Below are positions 39,512 to 54,000 of a stretch of 64,000 nt of DNA, in pieces. The stretch spans positions 26,879,412-26,943,411 of the forward strand of contig CM060121.1 of NCBI GenBank assembly GCA_030522415.1. The letters are read 5' to 3'. How positions within the stretch are numbered: the stretch's first letter is position 1; the number at the start of each line of letters is the position of its first letter. The position numbers and the translations under genes were made by a program. Source of the stretch: Channallabes apus (Eukaryota; Chordata; Actinopteri; Siluriformes; Clariidae). The notes under the pieces were generated by a model. It was not told where the DNA came from. It made no database searches and worked only from the letters and a program-made list of their open reading frames with translations.

Positions 39512-41959
39512 ATGCTCTTTTTCTGGAATTCCTCCATTTTAAGTCGTGCTCTCTGCAGCGTTGATTTATTAGCTTGTGGAACATGTCGTGCAAATGATTT
39601 CAGACTATTTTACAGTGGTGTGAAAAACTATTTGCCCCCCCTCCTGATTTCTTATTCTTTTGCATGTTTGTCACACAAAATGTTTCTGATCATCAAACAC
39701 ATTTAACTATTAGTCAAAGATAACACAAGTAAACACAAAATGCAGTTTTTAAATGAGGGGTTTTATTATTTAGGGAGAAAAAAAATCCAAACCTACATGG
39801 CCCTGTGTGAAAAAGTAATTGCCCCCTGAACATAATAACTGGTTGGGCCACCCTTAGCAGCAATAACTGCAATCAAGCGTTTGCGATAACTTGCAACGAG
39901 TATTTCACATCGCTCTGGAGGAATTTTGGCCCACTCATCTTTGCAGAATTGTTCTAATTCAGCTTTATTTGAGGGTTTTCTAGCATGAACCGCCTTTTTA
40001 AGGTCATGCCACAACATCTCAATAGGATTCAGGTGAGGACTTTGACTAGGCCACTCCAAAGTCTTCATTTTGTTTTTCTTCAGCCATTCAGAGGTGGATT
40101 TGCTGGTGTGTTTTGGGTCATTGTCCTGCTGCAGCACCCAAGATCGCTTCAGCTTGAGTTGACGAACAGATGGCCGGACATTCTCCTTCAGGATTTTTTG
40201 GTAGACAGTAGAATTCATGGTTCCATCTATCACAGCAAGCCTTCCAGGTCCTGAAGCAGCAAAACAACCCCAGACCATCACACTACCACCACCATATTTT
40301 ACTGTTGGTATGATGTTCTTTTTCTGAAATGCTGTGTTACTTTTACGCCAGATGTAACGGGACACGCACCTTCCAAAAAGTTCAACTTTTGTCTCGTCGG
40401 TCCACAAGGTATTTTCCCAAAAGTCTTGGCAATCATTGAGATGTTTTTTAGCAAAATTGAGATGAGCCTTAATGTTCTTTTTGCTTAAAAGTGGTTTGCG
40501 CCTTGGAAATCTGCCATGCAGGCCGTTTTTGCCCAGTCTCTTTCTTATGGTGGAGTCGTGAACACTGACCTTAATTGAGGCAAGTGAGGCCTGCAGTTCT
40601 TTAGATGTTGTCCTGGGGTCTTTTGTGGCCTCTCGGATGAGTTGTCTCTGCGCTCTTGGGGTAATTTTGGTCGGCCGGCCACTCCTGGGAAGGTTCACCA
40701 CTGTTCCATGTTTTGCCATTTGTGGATAATGGCTCTCACTGTGGTTCGCTGGAGTCCCAAAGCTTTAGAAATGGCTTTATAACCTTTACCAGACTGATAG
40801 ATCTCAATTACTTTTGTTCTCATTTGTTCCTGAATTTCTTTGGATCTTGGCATGATGTCTAGCTTTTGAGGTCCTTTTGGTCTACTTCTCTGTGTCAGGT
40901 AGCTCCTATTTAAGTGATTTCTTGATTGAAACAGGTGTGGCAGTAATCAGGCCTGGGGGTGACTACAGATATTGAACTCAGGTGTGATAAACCACAGTTA
41001 AGTTATTTTTTAACAAGGGGGGCAATCACTTATTCACACAGGGCCATGTAGATTTGGAGTTTTTTTTCTCCATTAATAACGTAAACCTTCATTTAAAAAC
41101 TGCATTTTGTGTTCAATTATGTTATCTTTGACTAATAGTTAACGGTTTTTGATGAGCAGAAACATTTAAGTGTGACAAACATGCAAAAGAATAAGAAATC
41201 AGGAAGGGGGCAAATAGTTTTTCACACCACTGTATCTCTGATTTGCATTTATACTGTATGGCAAGAGGGAAGAAAAATAATGTAGATGTCTTTGTGTGTT
41301 TGCATGTGTGTGTGTGCGCGCGCGTTCTGTTAACATTCCCTCATACCTTTACCGATGCTGCTGTTTTTTTTTCTTTTCATGTCCTTATTTCTCTTAAGCA
41401 TTACGGGATTACTCAGTGTTTTAATGAACAGTCATTCTTTCGAAGCACAACCTGTTTATCAAGGCTGCAAATCTCCAGTTACATCACTGTCTCATTCAGG
41501 TTTAATTCACAGTGTAATGTAACTGATGTTATTCTTCGTTCAGGTTGATGAATGTTGATTCATATCAGTTTCCTCATTCAGGACCAAACAAGAAGCAAAG
41601 GTGTCAAATTTCATGCATAAAGATTCTTTCAAACATGCTACAGATGACCTTTGAAATGTAGTATTATTATTATTGAACAGTTATTCTTTCTTTTTAGGAA
41701 AAGTGTATGATATTATCATAAGGAAAAATGTGTAATTTTATATATTTAAGTAATTTCATAAAACCATATTTTGTGACAATGGGTGAAATTTATATTATTG
41801 TTCTAAATCGGTCATTGATAAAAAGAAAAATAGACAGACAGGTATATCAGAAACAATTGTACACTGTTCATAATTTCCTTAAATTAAAATCTCTTTAATA
41901 TCTAATGTATTAGATGTTTGTTTTTTTCAGCTATTTCATGATAAAAAAATCTTTAAAAA

Positions 41960-42036
<77 letters not shown>

Positions 42037-45000
42037 TCACCTAAAGGATTATTAGGAACACCACACTAATACGGTGTTTGACCCCCTTTCGCCTTCAGAA
42101 CTGCCTTAATTCTACGTGGTATCGATTCAACAAGGTGCTGAAAGCATTCTTTAGAAATGTTGGCCCATATTGATAGGAGAGCATCTCGCAGTTGATGGAG
42201 ATTTGTGGGATGAACATCCAGGGCACAAAGCTCCCGTTCCACCACATCCCAAAGATGCTCCATTGGGTTGAGATCTGGTGACTGTGGGGGCCATTTTAGT
42301 CCAGTGAACTCATTGTCATGTTCAAGAAACCAATTTGAAATGATTCGAGCTTTGTGACATGGTGCATTATCCTGCTGGAAGTAGCCACCAGAGGATGGGT
42401 ACATGGTGGTCATAAAGTGATGGACATGGTCAGAAACAATGCTCAGGTAGCCCGTGGCATTTAAACAATGTACAGTTGGCACTAAGGGGCCTAAAGTGTG
42501 CCAAGAAAACATCCCCCACACCATTACACCACCACCACCAGCCTGCACAGTGGTAACAAGGCATGATGGATCCATGTTCTCATTCTGTTTACGCCAAATT
42601 CTGACTCTACCACTTGAATGTCTCAACAGAAATCGAGACTCATCAGACCAGGCAACTTTTTTCCAGTCTTCAACTGTCCAATTTTGGTGAGCTCGAGCAA
42701 ATTGTACAGTAGCCTGTTTTTCCTATTTGTAGTGGAGATGAGTGGTACCCGGTGGGGTCTTCTGCTGTTGTAGCCCATCCGTCTCAAGGTTGTGTGTGTT
42801 GTGGCTTCACAAATGCTTTGCTGCATACCTCGGTTGTAACGAGTGGTTATTTCAGTCAGCTTGAATCAGTCGGCCCATTCTCCTCTGACCTCCAGCATCA
42901 ACAAGGCATTTTCACCCACAGGACTGCCGCATACTGGATGTTTTTCCCTTTTCACACCATTCTTTGTAAACCCTAGAATTGGTTGTGCGTGAAAATCCCA
43001 GTAACTGAGCAGATTGTGAAATACTCAGACCGGCCCGTCTGGCACCAACAACCATGCCACGCTCAAAATTGCTTAAATCACCTTTCTTTCCCATTCTGAC
43101 ATTCAGTTTGGAGTTCAGGAGATTGTCTTGACCAGGACCACACCCCTAAATGGACTGAAGCAACTGCCATGTGATTAGTTGATTAGATATTTGCATTAAT
43201 GAGAAATTGAACAGGTGTTACTAATAATCCTTTAGGTGAGAATATATATATACAGTGGTGTGAAAAACTATTTGCCCCTTCCTGATTTCTTATTCTTTTG
43301 CATGTTTGTCACACTTAAATGTTTCTGCTGATCAAAATCCATTAACTATTAGTCAAAGATAACATAATTGAACACAAAATGCAGTTTTTAAATGAAGGTT
43401 TACGTTATTAAGGGAGAAAAAAAAACTCCAAATCTACATGGCCCTGTGTGAAAAAGTGATTGCCCCCCTTGTTAAAAAAATAACTTAACTGTGGTTTATC
43501 ACACCTGAGTTCAATTTCTGTAGTCACCCCCAGGCCTGATTACTGCCACACCTGTTTCAATCAAGAAATCACTTAAATAGGAGCTACCTGACACAGAGAA
43601 GTAGACCAAAAGCACCTCAAAAGCTAGACATCATGCCAAGATCCAAAGAAATTCAGGAACAAATGAGAACAAAAGTAATTGAGATCTATCAGTCTGGTAA
43701 AGGTTATAAAGCCATTTCTAAAGCTTTGGGACTCCAGCGAACCACAGTGAGAGCCATTATCCACAAATGGCAAAAACATGGAACAGTGGTGAACCTTCCC
43801 AGGAGTGGCCGGCCGACCAAAATTACCCCAAGAGCGCAGAGACAACTCATCCGAGAGGCCACAAAAGACCCCAGGACAACATCTAAAGAACTGCAGGCCT
43901 CACAGGACAAACATGCAAAAGAATAAGAAATCAGGAAGGGGGCAAATAGTTTTTCACACCACTGTAGGTTCGATGGCGAAACATAAGCTCTATGACTAAA
44001 ATTACTAGCTAGGCATGGAGATGACACGGGACAAGACAATTACAGAGGCACGGAGGGACCAGAGACCCGCCCCGAGACAGACTAGGGGACTATGGACAGA
44101 CAGACTAGGTACATGGCAATCAGCTAATCACGGCTATTAGCTAAACATGCTAATTAGCTAACCATAGCTATTAGCTACACATGCACTTAGCCAAACATGA
44201 TAACTAGTAAACCATAGCTAGTAGCTACACATGGCAATTAGCTACACGTTCACTTAGCTAAACATGTACTTAGCCCCACAGACACTTAGCTATTCTTACC
44301 TGTAGCTAAACACACTAGGATAACACAAATGGGGGAACACACTCAACATTACGTACTTAAATTCTAACACAAAATTATAAATTTAACATGAACACTTCTG
44401 CCCGGTGAACTACTATAGTATATCAACTATATACCGGATAAATTGGGAGGGTTGCGTCACGAAGGGCATCCGGCGTAAAACCTGTGCCAAGTTGTTGTGC
44501 GGACCAAGTGTCCGCTGTGGCCAAAGCCCAGTCTGTGTGGTCTATCACACAGAAAAGTCAATGCGGCACAAATTTCCCCTCAAAAAAGGTAAATGGTAAC
44601 AATGATGGAAAGGCACCAGAACACCCAGTGTACCAGAGCCTGCTGCAGACGAGGCCCTGACAGGAGCCCAAGAACGGCTTGTCAGATCCCAATTCGATCG
44701 AGCACCCATGGATGACCAGTTCCGATCCACGGAAGCCCCACCTCACAATACGCAGCACCCAAAGGATTCGTGGCCAACGTTCTGGTCTTAGACACCACGG
44801 GACACGCCGGTGATCCTGCAGAGAAATGCCCCGAGAGGCACAAGGGGAACGCAAAACCTTGGCGGCTTTAATGCTTATGGTCTTAATGTTGTGGCTCATT
44901 GGTGTACTGTATATCATAACCAGGTATTAAGATTAATCAAACTTTATATATAAGGACTGTATTTTTGCTTTGATTTCATCCCTTCAAATGCAGCAAAACT

Positions 45001-45243
45001 AGTGAATTATAATTAAACATAATTAAAAAAATGGGAATGAGTCTGTTTTTCTGTTTTTGATCTTTATCTTTCATCCTGCCTTTCTCTCTCTCTCTCTCTC
45101 TCTCAGCTCTCAGTGTTTCTGTCTACATTATCGGTGTAGTTGTCAAGTGATCATTTTTTTCCCCTGCACATTACACATGCAATTATACCCCTGCCTCCCC
45201 GCTGGCTGTATCTCCTCTTATCAGGGTCGTGCAGACCCCGTGT

Positions 45244-45288
<45 letters not shown>

Positions 45289-45406
45289 CACACTACGGGA
45301 TGGACGAATATTAAAATAGATTAACATACACTCTGCTAAAGAAAGCTAAATGTATGTTTAGCTTGACAGTGATTTTCATGTGTGTATCTCTATAGCATAT
45401 AAAATG

Positions 45407-45438
<32 letters not shown>

Positions 45439-47996
45439 TCAATAATAATAGTAATAATATCTTATTGCTGTATTTGTGTGCAGAATCAGGCCGAAGCACA
45501 TTACAAAGGTCATAAGCACGCACGAAAACTGAAGGCTTTGGAGGCCCAGAAGAACAAGCAGCACAGACGGCAGCTGGACGGCACACACGGCAACCGAGAC
45601 AGAGAGAAGGACAGAGACAGAGACAGAGGGAGGACGATCGCACCTGATCCTCTCCCAGCTCTCCCAGCTCTCCCAGCTCTCCCAGATTCCTGCGCAGTGG
45701 AAGCATCCAGTGAGTGATCAAATGTTTCCCTATAGGGATGTGTATGTGTGTGTGTGTGTGTGTGTGTGTAAGTGTGTAAGCATGAAGGCGTTTAACATCT
45801 TGTAGGAACCAAAAATCACCAAGCAATAATCACCCAACATAAATCATATAAAAAACACTTTTTGCATACAAGGATGATGTCACGTTCATTCATCAGGGAT
45901 CTTCTGAACAGTATCTTATGAACTAGTGGTTAAAGAATGTGTAGGATTTACTGTATATGGAGAAAAAATAGAAATATTTTGTCTGGGTAAAAAAATGAAA
46001 CAAATGAAACAAGATTTCATTTGGTAAACCTAGGGCGATCCGCAGTGGAACCAGTTGTTCAGAATCTGTTCAACAGCCTAGAAATGGAATTTCCGGCAAC
46101 TCCAAACCATATGGCAGCGTCTTCTTGAGTCTGAACAACATGCACAATCAGAATGGTTTCCTTTTTATACTTAAACATGTCAGTTGCACATAATCACATG
46201 CCACATTTCGTGCTTTAAGATGACGCACGTTACAGTAGCTTATCTGCTAAGCATTACACTGATTGTTCTCTACCTGTGTTCTTAATGTAACATGGAATCC
46301 AAAATAATAGCTAAGAGCTAAATAATAGCTAATAAGATTTCAGGTTTTTTATAACAATGTAAATTTGTGTAGAAATCATTTTTCATAGTGTAATATTTCT
46401 TCTGTCCATGAGTATACTGTACGGCGGTACCGCAGCAAACTTACTGCGAAATGTTGTATTGCGAAACCCATTTTCCCATAGGAACTAATGTAAATGGATA
46501 TAATCTGTTCCAGCCACCCGAAAATATCATTGATATTACCAATTTCCAACACTATAATCATATTTTTGTATGTAAAAACAATCAAAACATTTAGAAAAGA
46601 CATGTAAATGAAGTCAATTATGAAATAAATAGACATCAAACCTCACTTAACCCTAATTGATGATTCTTCTCGGCACCGGCTGCTTTAAAAACGAAACTGA
46701 AATGGCTCTGTTTTCTTCTTGCTACCGTCCTTGATGACAGTCTTAGGACCCATGGTGCTTTGCCTTCACTAAATCTTGCACAAAATGCAAAAAAACAACA
46801 ACGACAAAAAAAGTAAACTCGCATTCACAAGTTCTGAGACGGCTCCTGGGCGTACGCGCAACTTAGCCGGCACTCTTTTCCGCTCGGTTCGTTTTCTTGT
46901 AGGCTGAAAATTCTTCGTATGCTGAGATAAACTCCTTTCAAAGTTTCTGTTTTTAAGGTGTAAAAGTGTCTGCAATGCTGATTTGCGGAGGTACCGTTGT
47001 AGTTTAACATCATGGGTTGTTCAGGTTCGGCCCCCTGGTGTCCAAACTGTGCAACTGCATAAGATGAAAGAATAGAATGTTGATTGTTACGTTAATGCCA
47101 CAATTCAAAGGTGATCAACATGCCATTTTCGCATCGTTAAACATCTGTGATGGGACACAAAAGAACTTATTTAGCGTTAATTATCACATTATCACAGTTT
47201 CCTGGTTGAACGGGAAACATTTTTAACAACTTTGAAATTAAATTCTTTCTTATGATCTTTATACTATGCTATGATTTATACTGTATCTCTGTCATATTAT
47301 ACTACTGAAGCTCAGCTCTGATTGCTGGTCATCTAAAACAAACATATGCATTTCCCCCCTTGCCGTCAATCCCAGCGGGACCATGGAAATGATTTTGAAA
47401 ACCATTATGTAAAAAAAAAAGAAAAGAAAAAAAAAGCAGTGATTTGCATGCAGTAATTCCACGCGGTGGATTGTTTCAGTCTCGCCAGACCGCACCCCAC
47501 CTCTGAGTTGTTACTGTAGTGTTTGGTTTTGGTGCTTACATTGTGTTTCTTACACGCGGATACAGAGCAGAGCAGCATAAAGAACTGAGGCATTAGTTTA
47601 TGAGCAAAGTGTTCATCATTAATGTCAGTCTTGTCCATTTGCAAATTAAACAGAAGCCTGAACTTATCAAATCTCATGTTAATATTCCACCCCATCCCTG
47701 CTGAGGCACTCAGACAGGAAGCATTGAAAAAAAAAAAAAGAAGAAGAAGAAGATAACATAGACAGTGACTTGGTGGCTGTGAGAGAGTTGATTAGCTTTT
47801 GCTCCTTTCATAGTACCAATAATTTAAATACTTTTATGATAATTAGAGTCTGGCGCTGGACTTCATTCTTCATTCTCACATCAAACATGATTGTGAAGTT
47901 GTTTGTTAGAACAATGAAAAAAGCAGACATATTCGAATACTGTTTTGTATGAACACACACCGGGGCTTTAGCTAATCATTGAGTGGTTCCATGCTT

Positions 47997-48048
<52 letters not shown>

Positions 48049-51000
48049 TCAGGCAGCTGATTACTTGATGAAATTAGCGCTGTTCAGTTATTAAGGTTGC
48101 AGCTGCAGGGGCCAATCAGCACGCATTAAGCATGTCAACTGCTATTAAAAGCTGAGAGGCACGACAAAGAGAAGAGCAGGTGAGAGATAGAGACGGACAG
48201 ACGAGGGGGTGGGGTTGAGTGGCTAATCACCTCTCACACACAGTCACACCCGCACTCTTCATGCTGACCATAAAGTATTCAGTGCCGTCCCTTAGAATAA
48301 ATGTAGCTTGTGGGGAAAAAAATGTGATTTCAACAAAAAAATTGCATTTACAGTGTATATAAATAAAAGAGGTTTTGTCTGTAGATAGATCAGAAATCGC
48401 TCTTTCAATGACATCATACAGGAATTTTCTGTCTGTCTGTATGTCTGTCCAGACAGATTTTGACACAGCATCATACAAATCTAGCCAGACAGAATTTAAG
48501 GAAACTGTGGCAAACTTTAAATAACTTTTCTTCAGGTTTTTGGCTGAAGTTAAACCCGCGGCATAAATTAAATCAAAATGTTAAGTAGAAGTGAAGTGAT
48601 GAGCAGTTATGTACCAGAGTATGTCACAGCATCTAGTACTTTAAAAATTTTTTTTTTTTTTACTAATTTAAAGCTTTTTCCCTCGATGTGTACGTGGCTA
48701 TATGCATCACTCAATCAACGCAATAGTTTACCGTGTATAGACAGAGTTTGCGTAAGACAAAGAAACGTCCGTAGCGCACCTACTGTACAAGACGCCACAA
48801 TCATTGCAAAAACACAAGTAAAAGCATGACACCGCATGGCTTGCTTCAAAAAAAAAAAAAAAAAAAAAGGAACGTAGACTATGAAAACTGAACCTTCAAA
48901 GATGAATGGACAGATCAATGTATGTTCATTCTTCCTGCGGAAAGTTTAAACACGGGTTTGTCTCATATGTTCCCAAAACCGAGGCGCTAATAACAAGCAG
49001 TGATGTGAAGCGTCACTGTGAGATAAAACATGGGTCGTTAGAGCCAACAAATCCGCAGCAGTCCGGGATGAGGGCGTGTCAAATACCTGAATTGAGTGAG
49101 CACATATTTATCACAACATAATTTTATCCCAGAGAATTAATGAACCATATTATGCAGTACTTAGATATCTGTCTGCAGTTCAACCTGCACCATAAGCGAA
49201 ATCAAAATGTTGAGTAAAAGTGATGTTGTGAAACAGTTATGTGGATTTAATAATCTACTTTAAAATAAGCTACTCATACTGTCTCAATGTAAACAAACAC
49301 CTGCATCCATAAATATTAATTAGAAAAACTTTTTACTGGGACTAGTTCATATTTTTACCGCTGAAATAACATATTGTATAAGTGAGTGAGTGGTATAAGT
49401 GAATTTTAACATGCTGGAGTCGTTTTAAGACAAAACTTCAAAACTTCATTTTTATCCGATCTACTTTTTCGATTTCTCGTCTTTGACTCACTCTCTGATT
49501 AGGTTGTGTACTTGGCTGATGACGAAAGATAACTTAGCGTAAACAGACCGTAAGATACTTAACCTTACAAAATTTTATTTCTCTGTAATAATAAGTTAGA
49601 TAGAGAGTTCTGCTGTACAGAAAGACAGACAGACATGCACCTGGGCTTCAACCTGAAATAATAATATCACTGATTACATTAACGCTGATCTTTAGCTTTA
49701 ACCCTTTAACTATTTCTACAAACTCTTTAACCATCAACGACTGGTAGTTACGCTAGTTTGGATTAATAAAGAATAAGTGACAAAACCATGCATGGAAAGA
49801 ACATCTCTAGTCCAAGAGACATATACAGTGAGATTGAGGATTATTACAACCCAGTCAAAAGAATGGATTTTAAAAAAATTACTTTGCAGTTAAAACTGTT
49901 TTTAATTTCTCTTCTTTCATTTCCTCTGAATTTTAAAATTGCTGCCCCAAAAGAATAATGAATGAAAATAGTCAGTTGTCAATTTCCTGAATTGCTGTTC
50001 CATAATATGAGATTACATGCAGTACATGTGAAATCATCATCTCTCACCATAGGAAGAATGTTTTAACACAAAAGACATGCAACCAAAAATAAATGACAAC
50101 TATCACAATCATGGATACGGTAAAAGGTTCAGGTCCGGGGAAATTTCAGAAATATGTCAGGAATAGGACACAAATTGCCCTGGGGCTTTTGTGAGGATTG
50201 ACATTGGCATCGTGAGTTCTGTACCAGGACATTTTTCCAAAATGGGATCTCTCGACCAGGAGGTTAAACCTTGGACAAAGTGTCGATAAATGGTAGAACA
50301 GAAATAGTTGCACGGACAGAACATTGCGGTAGCCTTCACATTCTCAGGATAGTAACTGTGTTAAAATGTCCTGTCATGAATTAGACAGAAGGACATTCCA
50401 TTTACGTAGAACCAGAAAATGTACCAGCGCTGGAAACGTTCAGAAGCCGTTACACAAGAAGAGACTCAAAGTGTTCTCAATGTTCCCTTCAGGAGAGACC
50501 GCACTGACATGCTAATTGTGGTGCTGCTAATTTTGAAAGCAGTGTTTGGTAAAGAAAAATGCTACCATACAGAACCAACCTCTGCATCGTTATTTTTTCA
50601 TGGAGGAAAGAGCTGTCTGCACTCTTTGATATGCAGCACATGACTTCACAGATACTTGTGATTGGCTGCTGTTGGACTGATGAATCGGAGGAAAAAACAT
50701 TATTGCCAGATGGTACAGTGGCACTAGTCACCTTGCATGTCCAAGGTCTGGGTTCGATTCATGCTTCGGGGTCTGAATGCATGGAGTTTGCATGTTCTTC
50801 TCGTGCTGGGTGGGATTCCTCCGGTGTGAATGAGCTGTGATGTGTTTGTGTGCTCTGCAATGGATTGGCAACCCGCCCAAGGTGTGGGACGGACAAAGGG
50901 GGATTTTTTTTTTTCATGAGCTGTAGGCTTAAAGTATTTCACTTTACATGTAATGAATCAAGAATATACACCACCCAGCCAAAAAAAATACGGCACTCAT

Positions 51001-54000
51001 TCACTGTGGCATAACTTCTTTATAAGCTTATGCAATGTCACAACATTTATTTTCGTCCAGAGTCACATTAATTTCTCTCCAAGATCTTGTATTGATGATG
51101 GTATAGTCAGACCTCTGTATAAAGCCTTCTCCAGCACATACCAAACTTCCCATATCCGATTCCCTCTCGTCACTAGGGAGCTCCCGCATTAACACTACTC
51201 CTCCGAACCACATGACGGCAGCCGACCACATCTTTTCGAATCACAAATCTCGCGCCGTTGGGGGGCGGCGTAACACACGGAGAACAGTAGAGCCATGATT
51301 GATGCAGGAGCGCAGAGTGCCTACTATCCCAACCCCGCTGAGAGAGCTCGGCCAATCAGCTCTCTCCAGGCCCCCAGCTGTGGGAGGCTACAGCATCGTC
51401 GCGGACCGTTTTTATGATTTGATTTCACCAAAAGTTTAAATGATCTCTGATCATGATTGTTTCATTTTTTTTTTTCAAACCACTTTTATTCCTGAAGATG
51501 ATGGTTCACCACTATCCTTCCAGATTTTAGTAATGTGTTTTTCAGTTCTTTAGCCGATTTTAGTCATTTCTGCAATCTCCTTAGTTGTTTTCTACAGAAG
51601 GTCCACAGGATGTGTCTTCTGGTAGTTTAATAAATTAATTATGTTATTCACTGCCGTAATTATCCAATGGAAGTTAACTTGGAAGTTAACCAATGGAGGT
51701 TAACTATTTGCTTAGTTAAATCCAGGTGGTGACTTTTGTTGCCTACGTATGAAGCTCACTTTTTAAATGAAATTATGAAAGATAATGAACTTTTTCATGA
51801 TATTCCATTTTTTTGAGATGCATATTTATATTTTGCTTCCAAATAGACCACATTTCTCGTACTGGTACATAGTCCCCTACTTACGAACAAGCTCCGATTT
51901 TTAAACATTTACTTACACACTGAAAATATTGTATATAATTGTAAATATTTGTATCTGGTTCACTGCAGTGTCTATTTTTTGTGCAATACACGTGAGCTGC
52001 TTTCGTGATTCGTTCTCATCTGTGAATGTTCCGCATTCCGTTCGTTTCTGTGGAAATTCATAACTAGAATGTTCGTAAGTCGGGGACTGTGAGGAATCAT
52101 TTTATCCTGAAAGTTTTTGACTCTTATTTTCAGTCCATTTCCCTGTACATCATGAGTTTCAGAGGAATGCTTTTTGTTGGTTAAGCCACACAGTGACCTG
52201 TCAATCATTCAAGCATAAAAAAAAAAAAAATAACTTAAAGTATGAACCAGTGAGAAACAGGTGCAGATGATGACAGATGATCAGGCCAGTGATTAGTATA
52301 CTGGTGATGCTGAACGCCAAGTGGGTGGAACAGACGAGAGGGGAAATGAGGTTGCTGCTGAGGTTATTACATAAACAGACAAATTTTAAATAGTTTTTTT
52401 TTAGATACTTTGCAGCCTGTTGCAGTAAAACACTTGTTCGAATTTCTTACTTTAATCTACATCTTTTAATATAATTAAAAAATTCAATTTCATTTAATAT
52501 AAATGATAAGAACTGAGGGGTGGCTCAAGACTCTTTACTGTACTCTATACAGTACGATGAATTGGCCGTATTTATCAGGTCTTTATAACCAACTGATTTC
52601 ATCTGATCATATTGACTTTATGACAGTATTGCTGACAAGGCATTAAACAATTTAAAATGAGATTGAGCAAAAGAGAAAGTTATGACGATCTTCAAAGCTC
52701 ACTGATTCGTGTAAGCGCAGACCGCGAGCATGACTCAGCACTTTTTACGCACCGACGAATGCACAGTTTATACAGAAGGACTGAACTATTATATCCACAC
52801 ACAGCTCAGCTATATTAATGATTAAAAAGACTTTATTATCGTCATCCTCTTTCTCATAATTATCATCATTAATATTGTCATTAGTGTTATTATCATCACC
52901 ATCATCATCATTATCTTCATTATTATGATTATTGTAATCAAAGCCATGAATCCGGTACGTCTGTGCTGTGTCTGTGGGTGTGTGGATTCATGTCCTACCC
53001 TTCTTTTCTTTTCAGCTATATAAATGCATGACAGTTTTTGCATAAAACGTGCACTCGTCTGAGAACGAACACACTTACACACACACTTTGTCTGAGGCTC
53101 TGCATGAACTTTATACCACACCCGAAGCACTGTGCAAAGCCATGCAGAGAAACCACAGCATTATCAGGTTCTCTGTGGGTGTGTGTGTGTGTGTGTCCTG
53201 CATGCATTATCAGGGACAGCTGTGTGTGAGATTTGTCAGCCTCACAATCTCATTTACTCACACACTTCAGTTCATCATGTAGTGAAGCGCTCCACTTACG
53301 GCATCCCTTTTTCACCAACATGCAGCCGGATCCCACGTTTCCATCCGCTTCCAACAGTTATATAATGACGTGTGGGAGTTTCTTAATGAATGCTGTAAAA
53401 ATAGCAATCATTTTTTAAGCTGTACTTTAAGAACGTCTGACCATCTGTTCAACCCAAATTTAATCTCTAAAATAAAAAAATATGTATATTGTCATGATTG
53501 TAGCCAAAGGGTATGCACAAGATAAATGCTGCAGCGGGTATAAAGAACATCAAGCTCCTTCAAAATGGTTTCCCGAAGAGATAAGTATGTGTTACTTTCC
53601 ATCCATTGTCCGTTCTAGTCCACTCTGAAGGGAAACACCACTGACGTCCGCATTTCTACCGTCATTTTGGATGATGAGCTGTATTGACTTTCCACCTGCC
53701 ATACCATTCAGTGCCAAAAAGTTTGATTCTGGTTTAGCACCTTGACCTTGGGGTACCTTCAAATGCTCAAATCACTGTTTCTCCTTTTTTTCAACTAGTC
53801 AAAGGTTTATCCTATACATTTAGAAATTTCATATGCATTTACCGCCATTTAAGGTCAATAAAAAACAGTTGTTTTCTTGGCATGAGCTGCTAAAACGTCT
53901 GTGTCATTGTCTATAAATCCCTGTAAGATCCTCATATGAGTCTCATTAGGTATGAGGTTGTATCAAAAAGTTTTGAGACTAGTTTTGTAACATGCCAGCA

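Larger units (their letters stand above)
37080..45483 (+). other. znf385c: znf385c intron 3, with Tc1-like element cluster
   Basis: An 8.4-kb intron. It holds a full-length SINE with 12-bp target duplication (37491-37824), three Tc1-like elements (39.6-44.0 kb), an AGCTA-rich degenerate array (44.1-44.3 kb), a dispersed repeat (44.56-44.92 kb), and TC, TG and TAA microsatellites. The segment 38300-39450 shows no coding signal; part of it (38640-38960) looks like an old dispersed repeat of unknown class. Confidence 0.9.

Noticed and set aside
39793..40719. A 308-residue frame as a possible domesticated gene
   Set aside because: It sits between Tc1 terminal repeats and TA duplications and has a frameshift near its start, so it is a resident transposon.
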